Source: Euryarchaeota archaeon UBA23
Lineage (GTDB): Archaea > Thermoplasmatota > Poseidoniia > Poseidoniales > Thalassarchaeaceae
Assembly: GCA_002498725.1 (NCBI GenBank)
Contig: DAIJ01000012.1
Span: forward strand, 1 to 14,691
Reading direction: 5' to 3'
Length of the DNA stretch: 14,691 nt
Positions 6,648-12,569 of the stretch are shown piece after piece. The stretch's first letter is position 1. Each line of letters starts with the position of its first letter. Under the pieces are notes generated by a model. That model worked only from the letters and a program-made list of their open reading frames with translations, was not told where the DNA came from and did not search any database. The position numbers were made by a program, and so were the translations under genes.

Positions 6648-7814
6648 TCAGAGATCTTTTACTGAAAATGCCTGTACTCCGGCTTTCAGAGTTACTTTTC
6701 CTACTGATTTGCCCAATACATTGCTGATTCCAGCACCAGATGCTAGCTCGAAAATTCGGTCACTAACTGGTCCTGCAAAAACCAATCCTTGAGCGCCCTG
6801 GGCATCTGCCAGTGCTTCCTCAAGAGATGAGGCCCCTACTGGTTCTGTTCCGGATCCGTCCTCTAAGACAATTATTGCCTGGTTTCGCTTCAGTCCATCA
6901 AGCATTTCAGCCCAAGATTTGACCTCTTCTGGCGCTTCAAGCGCTGAGTCGCCTCTTCCAACTGAGGCATCATCTTCTTTCGCTAGCTCAGAGGCGATTC
7001 TTGACGTCGCCTTAGCCGCCGCTTCTTTCTGATTGAGACATTTTGTTACTACCTTGCCCTCAAGATGTTCGACTTCTCGACTCTGTGGTGCAATTGATAC
7101 GTGTGTCAATGATTTTCCTAGACTGCCACTGATTTCCATTAACAAAAGTCGGCCGCCTCGGTCTCCGTCTAGGAACGCCGTAACAGTCTTCTTGTTCTTT
7201 GCTAATTCTACCAATTCGGGTTTGATTCCAGATCCCATTGTTGCTATTGCATTTTTAATTCCAAATTTTAGTAGATTTCTTACATCATTTCGACCTTCAA
7301 CAATTATGATTGCTTCTGAATCTTTTACGTTAGGTCCCGCTGTCATTCCAGAAATTTCGATTTCTGTATCGAGTGTTAGGACTGAGCGGACCTCGTCAAG
7401 AATGTTCTTTGATTCATCTGCTCCTGTTTCTATCATACCCATCAGTAGTGATTTTGCGCGATCGATTACTGTATCTCTCTTTGCTGAATGGACGTTTTCT
7501 ATTCTTTGAACGCGGATTACCGCCTTACAAGGTCCAATTCTGTCAATCGTTTCTAATGCAGCACCTATTACAGCGGTACTAACTTGATCTATTGATGATG
7601 TTAGGACAATTTCGCCCTTCACTTTTCCTTTATTATTATTCAAATTCACATCGACGTGTCCGATGCGTCCGGTACGTTGCAGTTTTCTTAACTGCAATTC
7701 TTCTCCCAACAGACCCTCGGTCTGTCCGAAAATCGCTCCGACAACATCCTTTCGGGCAACTGTACCGTCCGCCTTAATGGTCGCGTGAATCAAGTATTTT
7801 CCTTCATTAGCCAT
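6648..7814 (-). CDS. dnaG: Archaeal DnaG-like primase (Toprim protein, exosome-associated)
   Basis: The 388-residue protein matches archaeal DnaG. The N-terminal domain opens with KYLIHATIKADGTVARKDVVG (residues 6-26, conserved in the family) and continues to about 160. The Toprim domain follows, with the glutamate motif IIVEGRNDV (170-178, Glu173) and the DxD motif FLDGDRGG (214-221, Asp216 and Asp218), which bind metal. The tail from about 300 to 388 resembles the C-terminal helix-rich domain that docks on the exosome cap in other archaea. Archaeal DnaG can make RNA primers in vitro and is a stable subunit of the RNA-degrading exosome, so a role in RNA decay is at least as likely as replication. 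The ATG is supported by AGGAG about 10 nt upstream. A GC-rich leader precedes it and the TPR gene follows it. Confidence 0.96.
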   Translation of the reverse strand: MANEGKYLIHATIKADGTVARKDVVGAIFGQTEGLLGEELQLRKLQRTGRIGHVDVNLNNNKGKVKGEIVLTSSIDQVSTAVIGAALETIDRIGPCKAVIRVQRIENVHSAKRDTVIDRAKSLLMGMIETGADESKNILDEVRSVLTLDTEIEISGMTAGPNVKDSEAIIIVEGRNDVRNLLKFGIKNAIATMGSGIKPELVELAKNKKTVTAFLDGDRGGRLLLMEISGSLGKSLTHVSIAPQSREVEHLEGKVVTKCLNQKEAAAKATSRIASELAKEDDASVGRGDSALEAPEEVKSWAEMLDGLKRNQAIIVLEDGSGTEPVGASSLEEALADAQGAQGLVFAGPVSDRIFELASGAGISNVLGKSVGKVTLKAGVQAFSVKDL

Positions 7815-7825
7815 TTTGCTTTCTC

Positions 7826-7952
7826 TCCTGCAGTAGGCCGGCCCAACTCAGGGGCCCCGCGCTGTTTTCGCCAATAGGCATTTCAGTAGATGGGCGCTAA
7901 GCACCCGCGAGTGTGACAGGATTCCTGCAGTATGAGCGGCTCTGCACCTACC
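7826..7952 (-). ncRNA. Candidate structured leader or small RNA upstream of dnaG
   Basis: This stretch is clearly richer in G and C than its surroundings and can fold on the minus strand. GGUAGG (7952-7947) can pair with CCUACU (7837-7832) to close the element. Inside, UGCAG (7946-7942) can pair with CUGCA (7930-7926), GGGUGC with GCGCCC (7906-7892, UUA loop), and GGCCC with GGGCC (7856-7840, 7-nt loop). A TATA-like box (minus-strand CATAAATTAATG, 7977-7966) sits just upstream. It matches no riboswitch, tRNA, 5S, RNase P or SRP RNA that I know. Folding was judged by eye only. Confidence 0.35.
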
Positions 7953-7965
7953 TTTCAACGCTTTG

Positions 7966-7977
7966 CATTAATTTATG
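7966..7977 (-). promoter_or_regulatory. TATA-like box for dnaG or the leader RNA
   Basis: On the minus strand the bases read CATAAATTAATG, a fair match to the archaeal TATA box. A start site 25 or so bases downstream would fall near 7945-7950, giving dnaG a leader of roughly 130 nt that begins close to the predicted outer stem of the structured region. Confidence 0.4.
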
Positions 7978-8007
7978 AGTAAGAATGGGTATGTTGGGGT
8001 TGTCAAA

Positions 8008-8235
8008 TTATGAAGGGTTTTCAACTAAAAAATCAATATATTCGATTACCTCATCAAACTTTTCGTCGGTAATTTCTTTGTATGATTTCCCGAACTTGCT
8101 CTTTACACAGATAGCTACATGGGCATATGGATTCCTTCCTTTGGGGTGGTGACGCGATGGAGGTAATTTACCAACTAACTTGTCCCCAGCAGATTGAATA
8201 TAAGCCCATATTTTCTTACTATTTTCTTCGTTCAT
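8008..8235 (-). CDS. Small basic hypothetical protein, 75 aa (possible ORF6C-like domain)
   Basis: I cannot name this protein with confidence. It is 75 residues, rich in lysine, with no signal peptide or membrane segment. The second half, about residues 36-72 (NPYAHVAICVKSKFG, then SYKEITDEKFDEVIEYIDFL), reads like the pattern Y...lK.kFg.ssYkdi..eqFdeaieyi found at the C-terminus of phage antirepressor-like proteins (ORF6C type). That resemblance is from memory and may be only a shared helical fold. The histidine/proline-rich stretch PPSRHHPKGRNP (25-36) looks like an exposed loop. A TATA-like box at 8257-8264 is centred about 25 bp before the ATG, fitting a leaderless transcript, although AGGA about 9 nt upstream could serve as a ribosome-binding site. 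It shares its upstream region with the divergent TerB-like gene. Confidence 0.7.
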   Translation of the reverse strand: MNEENSKKIWAYIQSAGDKLVGKLPPSRHHPKGRNPYAHVAICVKSKFGKSYKEITDEKFDEVIEYIDFLVENPS

Positions 8236-8315
8236 GTGAATTCTTCCTAATTGAGGATATAATAGGGTGAGTAAGGATAAAAAAAATCTAAGGGGGGGCT
8301 CTTTAGTTGAGGTAT
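8236..8315. promoter_or_regulatory. Shared divergent promoter region with A and G homopolymer runs
   Basis: The segment holds ATATAATA at 8257-8264, which reads as a TATA-like box on both strands and is spaced properly for the minus-strand 75-residue gene (about 25 bp to its ATG) and for a plus-strand start near 8286. A run of eight or more A around 8279-8286 and a run of seven G at 8292-8298 follow. The G run is about 8 nt before an in-frame TTG codon at 8307. Confidence 0.4.
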
Positions 8316-8783
8316 ATGTCTCCTGTTAGTGTTGGTCGATTGGAAGTGTTCAAGGGGGCCGTGGGACTCGCTCTTCGAAATGGCCAATTATCGAATGGTG
8401 AGAAGAGATTGTTAGTAAAGATGTCTCACGTATTGAAGTTGGACGAGGGTGAGCCTTTGCTAGTTTACAATTCAGTGGTTTCTGGTTCTGATTTAGAATC
8501 GGGGGCCATACTAGGATTAGAAGAAACTCGTAGGGTATATGAACAAGTGTTGGAGGCTTTTCTTCTACATACTGATCGTTCAGAAGAGGAATTGATTCTT
8601 GTTGCTTATCTTCGTCATATATTCGAGATTGATGATTCCGAGCATAGAGCCATTGCTAGAACAATGGATCGTCAATTAGATATGGTTGTTCATCGCACAG
8701 TTGTAGAAGATATACGTATGAGATTGGATGATACAATAGAAAGAATTGGCGCTGTATTTGATGATATACGTATGCAGAACTGA
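8316..8783 (+). CDS. TerB-like all-helical protein, about 155 aa
   Basis: No firm family assignment. Two segments look alike: residues 12-48 (FKGAVGLALRNGQLSNGEKR, then LLVKMSHVLKLDEGE) and 73-118 (YEQVLEAFLLHTDRSEEEL, then AYLRHIFEIDDSEHRAI). Both follow the pattern 'helix, acidic or polar turn, S..E...l..l...l.ld..e' of TerB/DjlA-type helical domains. The rest is predicted helical and highly charged, and it ends in a run of amphipathic helices. There is no membrane segment. The ATG at 8316 has GAGGT only 2 nt upstream, which is too close to be ideal. The TTG at 8307 would add three residues and lies 8 nt after the G run, so the start is uncertain. A 12-base repeat, GATATACGTATG, occurs twice near the end (8708 and 8762). 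Nine bases separate its stop from the next ATG. Confidence 0.7.
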   Translation: MSPVSVGRLEVFKGAVGLALRNGQLSNGEKRLLVKMSHVLKLDEGEPLLVYNSVVSGSDLESGAILGLEETRRVYEQVLEAFLLHTDRSEEELILVAYLRHIFEIDDSEHRAIARTMDRQLDMVVHRTVVEDIRMRLDDTIERIGAVFDDIRMQN

Positions 8784-8792
8784 GGGCAAAAA

Positions 8793-9434
8793 ATGAGTGG
8801 TGACCCTTTAGACGATTTCTTTACAGGAATTCCATCAAGAACTCATGGATCTTCAAGAAAATTGGCTAAAGTTGTTAGGTCTGCCTATCCAATAGGAGTC
8901 CCAGCATTGATTATGAAATCAAGCACAGACCGTTATGGCGATGCTGCTGGATATTCTTTCCATCTGGGGACTCCTGATGTTAATCTAAGAAGAATTGCTT
9001 CCTGGCTAATTACGAATGCGGGTTCTTCACAAGAGGTATTATTGGGGCTGATTCCACGATTATGGAAAAGGCATGGAAGGGAAGATGTAGCATTGGCCGC
9101 ACTACTTTTAGCTAACATAGACCATACAAAGTTGGGCTCAAATCCTTGGGAGATTCTTGCAAATAACATTGGGCGTAAAGAGCCTGCTGAGGCTCTATTA
9201 TTAGTGATTGAGGAGTTATTTAGAGCCGGTCGTGAAATGCCGGATTTGAATATTTTAGTGAAATGGTGCACTGGAAAATCAATACTTGGTCATTTAGCGA
9301 TTATGGTACTTCATGCGAATAGTATTCGTGGAGAAGTTGTTGATCCTAATCTAATAGAACTGATAGAGGGGGTCAAAGTTCCTGAAGGCGACTCATTACT
9401 AGGGCGAATTAAGGCACGATTGGTCACAACATGA
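8793..9434 (+). CDS. Helical-repeat-like hypothetical protein, 213 aa
   Basis: I do not recognise the family. The start is well supported: GAGGG at 8782-8786 lies 6 nt before the ATG. After a polar N-terminus the protein is a series of amphipathic helices of HEAT-like character, including VNLRRIASWLITNAG (67-81), EVLLGLIPRLWKRHG (85-99), EDVALAALLLANIDH (101-115) and PAEALLLVIEELFRAG (131-146). The block LIPRLWKRHGREDVALAALL loosely recalls AlkD-type DNA glycosylases, but the catalytic residues of that family cannot be identified here, so I do not assign that role. There is no signal peptide or clear membrane span. Its last four bases, ATGA, are shared with the start of the next gene, a sign of translational coupling. 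It is probably a protein-protein or protein-nucleic-acid adaptor. Confidence 0.72.
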   Translation: MSGDPLDDFFTGIPSRTHGSSRKLAKVVRSAYPIGVPALIMKSSTDRYGDAAGYSFHLGTPDVNLRRIASWLITNAGSSQEVLLGLIPRLWKRHGREDVALAALLLANIDHTKLGSNPWEILANNIGRKEPAEALLLVIEELFRAGREMPDLNILVKWCTGKSILGHLAIMVLHANSIRGEVVDPNLIELIEGVKVPEGDSLLGRIKARLVTT

Positions 9435-9679
9435 GCGAAGTTCAAGCCCTGATTGCTCTACCGGGGATCGTGAGTGGACGACTGCTACCCTCTGACGATC
9501 CTGTCGCAGAGCAAGTTCTTGAGTGGACAATTAAGCGAGATTCTCAAGATATTAGACAATTAATGAGTTGGCTTGAGAAAACAGAAGGTCGAAAAGATCG
9601 GCTTACATTACTTGCTCGTGCTACTGACTTGATTGAGGAAATCCGATACGCTATGATGCGATTGGACGAATTGCGGTGA
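9431..9679 (+). CDS. Small helical hypothetical protein, 82 aa
   Basis: The protein is short and charged. Residues 25-80 are almost certainly two or three helices (VAEQVLEWTIKRDSQDIRQL, then KDRLTLLARATDLIEEIRYA). The N-terminus, ALIALPGIVSGRLL, is the only hydrophobic part and is too broken for a membrane helix. It resembles no family I know. Its start overlaps the previous stop by four bases (ATGA) and mobA begins 4 nt after its own stop, so it sits firmly inside the operon, and that context is the best evidence that it is real. A small partner or linker subunit of the preceding helical protein is a reasonable guess. Confidence 0.7.
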   Translation: MSEVQALIALPGIVSGRLLPSDDPVAEQVLEWTIKRDSQDIRQLMSWLEKTEGRKDRLTLLARATDLIEEIRYAMMRLDELR

Positions 9680-9683
9680 TGGT

Positions 9684-10244
9684 ATGCGTTCACTACTCTT
9701 AGCTGGCGGTAGAAGTAGCCGAATGGGGTCTGATAAAGCCCTGATGGAAGTAGAAGGGATACCCTGCATAGTGCGAGTTGCTACAGCATTGGCGGAGGCG
9801 GGTTGTGAACCTATTAGGATCGCTGTGGCGCAACCAGAAGATGTGGAAAAATATGGAGAAGTGATACCTGACTCATTGGATGTCGAGTGGGTTCTTGACT
9901 CTGTCACTCATGCAGGCCCCATAGAGGCATTACTAGAGGCTCTCACGGACCCGCTAATAGCCGATATCGATTCGATTCAACTCTGTCCTGTGGATGTGCC
10001 TTGGATTACTTCTGATTTGTTTTTGGAATTAGAAAAGACTCTTGGAGATGATGATTTGCTTGCTATACCAGCAGACCCTAGATATACTCATCCTTTGTTA
10101 TCCAGAGTAAGACCTTCGCTAGCGACTCACATTGGAGAAGATAGAAGATCTCTACGACTTCAATTTGCTGAACTAGAACACTCTACTCTTTTGGCCGATG
10201 AAGATATCCTTAGAAACGTCAATTATCCTTCTGACTTAGACTGA
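9684..10244 (+). CDS. mobA: MobA-like nucleotidyltransferase (molybdenum cofactor guanylyltransferase type)
   Basis: The N-terminal signature LLAGGRSSRMGSDKAL (residues 5-20) is the GTP-binding LxGGxSxRMGxDK motif of MobA. HAGPIEALLEAL at 76-87 corresponds to the GPLAGI loop, and CPVDVPWI at 101-108 contains the metal-binding aspartate (Asp104). The length, 186 residues, is normal. MobA joins GMP to molybdopterin to make Mo-bis-MGD cofactor. The related archaeal CobY and CofC act on cobinamide phosphate and phospholactate, so substrate assignment within the superfamily is not certain, but the signature fits MobA best. The ATG lies 4 nt after the preceding stop, with GGTGATGG just upstream. 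The three preceding genes have no known link to molybdenum. The 3' end overlaps the convergent purN by 9 bp. Confidence 0.88.
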   Translation: MRSLLLAGGRSSRMGSDKALMEVEGIPCIVRVATALAEAGCEPIRIAVAQPEDVEKYGEVIPDSLDVEWVLDSVTHAGPIEALLEALTDPLIADIDSIQLCPVDVPWITSDLFLELEKTLGDDDLLAIPADPRYTHPLLSRVRPSLATHIGEDRRSLRLQFAELEHSTLLADEDILRNVNYPSDLD

Positions 10245-10871
10245 GTATTCGCCTGCTGCAATTTTGTCCAACACTTCTGGATAAAGAGAATGTTCTACTT
10301 TTTTTATCCGTTCTTGGAGGTCAAATTCTGTATCTTCGGCCAAGACTGGGACCTCTCGCTGAGCAAGTATCATTCCACTGTCTACTCCTTCGTCAACAAG
10401 ATGTATTGTGCAACCAGAGATAGTTGCTCCATCGGCTAGAGCGTCTCTATGTGCGTGAGCGCCCGGATACTTCGGTAAGAGGGAAGGATGAATGTTCACC
10501 AAACGGCCTTTCCAGCGGCGGACAAAATTAGGAGTCAGTATTCTCATATAGCCAGAAAGTACTACTAATTCTATATCGGCCTTTACTAGTGCTTTGTGGA
10601 TTAGTTCTTCATGAAAAATACGTCTCTGTAACTTATCTGTTATTTCCGGCAATGAGATTCCATGAGTCTCTATTCCATATCTATTTCCATGTTCAATACC
10701 TTTGGCATCTGGAGAATCTGCTATTACCAAGACAGTATTGTGATTTCTGGTTTGTTCTTGTTGATATTTGAGTAGTGCGGCGAGTCCCGAACCTCCTCCT
10801 GAGATTAGTACTGCGATTCGAAGTGGATTGTCTATTGAAGCCGCTCTAGGCAGCAGATATCCCTCACCCAT
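10236..10871 (-). CDS. purN: Phosphoribosylglycinamide formyltransferase PurN (GART)
   Basis: PurN transfers a formyl group from 10-formyltetrahydrofolate to glycinamide ribonucleotide, the third step of purine synthesis. The phosphate loop is RIAVLISGGGSGLAALL (residues 18-34), the catalytic signature is VNIHPSLLPKYPGAHAH (125-141, with Asn126 and His128), and the acidic residue lies in VDEGVDSG (159-166, Asp164). These correspond to Asn106, His108 and Asp144 of the E. coli enzyme. The usual proline after GVDSG is methionine here, probably harmless. About 17 residues precede the usual start of the family; no internal start codon fits better, so the ATG at 10871 stands, though it lacks a visible ribosome-binding site. 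It lies 59 bp after purH on the same strand, and its end overlaps mobA. Confidence 0.95.
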   Translation of the reverse strand: MGEGYLLPRAASIDNPLRIAVLISGGGSGLAALLKYQQEQTRNHNTVLVIADSPDAKGIEHGNRYGIETHGISLPEITDKLQRRIFHEELIHKALVKADIELVVLSGYMRILTPNFVRRWKGRLVNIHPSLLPKYPGAHAHRDALADGATISGCTIHLVDEGVDSGMILAQREVPVLAEDTEFDLQERIKKVEHSLYPEVLDKIAAGEYSV

Positions 10872-10930
10872 GAGAGGCCGTCTGGGATTGTGCGCTTGAG
10901 AATTGGGGCGGTTGAATCTGATACCATGGT

Positions 10931-12541
10931 TCAGTGAAGGAATAGTCTCTGGCCAGTAAATATCATTGCCATTCCATGTTCATCAGCAGCGTCTATTGAT
11001 TCTTGGTCTCTCATAGATCCGCCCGGTTGTACTACAGTCTTTACTCCAATTTCATTTGCGGTGTCGATGCCGTCGCGGAATGGGAAGAATGCATCTGATA
11101 CCATCATTGAACCATTGGCTCTGTCACCAGCTCTTCTAGCCGCTATTCGAACAGCCTCTACTCTACTGGTTTGCCCAGGTCCAATACCCACAGTTGCAAA
11201 CCCAGTCGCAGTTTTCGCTACCAGAATTATTGAATTTGATTTAACTTCCGAAAGTACAGTTGAGCCAAACCTTGCAAGTGCAATTAGATCATCGTCTGCA
11301 GATTCTTTTGTAACACACTTAGTAGACGACCAATCTATCGATGGAGGTCCCTGTATTTGAGCGACCCATCCGCCGTCTAATTGTCGGATTCTGAGAACAT
11401 CTTCACGTGGAGTGAATTGATTCAAAGTCAACATTCTTCGGTTCTTTTTCTCGGATAAAATAGCAAGTGCATCTTCTTCATATCCTGGAGCAATTATACA
11501 TTCTAAGAAATGCCCACTGATAGCCTCTGCTGTTGATTTTTCAACCGTATGTGTGAACGCAATAACACAGCCAAATGCAGATTCAGGGTCGCTAGCAAGA
11601 GCGTTTTTCCAAGCACCTACCTGAGTCGTATCGATTGCGGCCCCACAGGGGTTTGTGTGCTTAATTACAACACAGCCATGCGGCCTTGATATATCGGCGT
11701 CTCTAAGAAGTCCTCGAGCGATTCTTAGTGCTCCATCAAGGTCGAGATAGTTATTGAATGAGAGTTCTTTGCCCCCATGTTGAATGGCTGCTGCAAGACC
11801 TTGTGGCCCCATAGCATTAGAAGCAGGATAGAATGCTGCGGGTTGGTGTGGATTTTCTCCATATCTTAGATTAGTGCCTAATTCTGTTGATATATGTATT
11901 CGGCTAGGTACTTTGGGAGAGTTGAAGCGCTTCTCTAATTCATTACTGACTGCGGAATCATACGCCGCCGTTCTTTGGAAGGCTTCCAGAGCCAGTTGTT
12001 TACGATGCTCTTGACTGACGCCCGATAGTTTGCCGTTGGCATCTTTCAACAATCTGATTACCTCTTGATATTGATCGGAAGAAGTTAGCACAACACAATC
12101 TTTGTGATTCTTAGCCGCTGAACGTATCATAGTAGGACCGCCGATATCTATCATCTCGATTAAATCGGCATTAGATACCGGAGGGGTCTTTGCAGCTACT
12201 TGCTCAAAGGGGTACAAATTAACGCAAACAAGGTCTACGGTCTCATATCCTAGTTTGCTCAACATTTCCATGTCGTCCTCTCTATCTCGGCGAACTAAGA
12301 TTCCTGCGTGTACTGCTGGGTGAAGGGTTTTGACACGACCATCGAAGCACTCTGGATGTCCTGTCGCCTCACTTACATCAACAACAGGAAGGTTTGCCTC
12401 TCGAAGGGCACGTGCGGTTCCGCCAGTAGAAAGAAGTTGCCAGCCCATCTCTGATAATGAGCGCCCGAGGTCGACGATTCCTTCCTTGTGGAAGACACTG
12501 AGAAGGGCGCGAGGGGGTGTCATGCAAATGCGTAGAAGCAT
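10931..12541 (-). CDS. purH: Bifunctional AICAR formyltransferase / IMP cyclohydrolase PurH
   Basis: PurH performs the last two steps of IMP synthesis, formylating AICAR and closing the ring. The N-terminal cyclohydrolase domain (about residues 8-210) has the MGS-like STGGTARAL (38-46), FDGRVKTLHPAVHAG (66-80) and NLYPFEQ (108-114). The formyltransferase domain has NLRYGENPHQPAAFY (224-238), the catalytic Lys-His pair in VIKHTNPCGAA (292-302, Lys294 and His295) and SDAFFPFRDG (482-491). It ends in MAMIFTGQRLFLH, matching the family tail. Length, 536 residues, is normal and both halves look intact. The ATG at 12523 (residue 7, MTPPRALLSVFHKEG) aligns better with the usual family start than the one at 12541; neither has a clear ribosome-binding site. 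It follows the thermosome gene by 28 bp and precedes purN. Confidence 0.96.
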   Translation of the reverse strand: MLLRICMTPPRALLSVFHKEGIVDLGRSLSEMGWQLLSTGGTARALREANLPVVDVSEATGHPECFDGRVKTLHPAVHAGILVRRDREDDMEMLSKLGYETVDLVCVNLYPFEQVAAKTPPVSNADLIEMIDIGGPTMIRSAAKNHKDCVVLTSSDQYQEVIRLLKDANGKLSGVSQEHRKQLALEAFQRTAAYDSAVSNELEKRFNSPKVPSRIHISTELGTNLRYGENPHQPAAFYPASNAMGPQGLAAAIQHGGKELSFNNYLDLDGALRIARGLLRDADISRPHGCVVIKHTNPCGAAIDTTQVGAWKNALASDPESAFGCVIAFTHTVEKSTAEAISGHFLECIIAPGYEEDALAILSEKKNRRMLTLNQFTPREDVLRIRQLDGGWVAQIQGPPSIDWSSTKCVTKESADDDLIALARFGSTVLSEVKSNSIILVAKTATGFATVGIGPGQTSRVEAVRIAARRAGDRANGSMMVSDAFFPFRDGIDTANEIGVKTVVQPGGSMRDQESIDAADEHGMAMIFTGQRLFLH

Positions 12542-12569
12542 AGGGTTTGAAGTGTTCGTGTAAGATTGG

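Noticed and set aside
7033..7509. Long plus-strand open frame opposite dnaG
   Set aside because: It mirrors the codon pattern of the clearly real dnaG frame, is rich in Ser/Arg/Pro typical of antisense shadows, and shows no family motif.
7931..7982. Plus-strand 16-codon frame (MSGSAPTFQRFALIYE)
   Set aside because: Too short, no ribosome-binding site or neighbouring gene on that strand, and it overlaps the minus-strand promoter and leader signals.
7815..8007. A tRNA, 5S rRNA, SRP RNA or RNase P RNA in the GC-rich gap before dnaG
   Set aside because: No T-loop or D-loop motifs, no 5S core sequences, too short for archaeal SRP RNA, and none of the conserved RNase P core boxes were found on either strand.
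8793..9434. AlkD-type DNA glycosylase
   Set aside because: Only a general helical-repeat look is shared; the catalytic Trp/Asp/Arg arrangement cannot be identified in this sequence.
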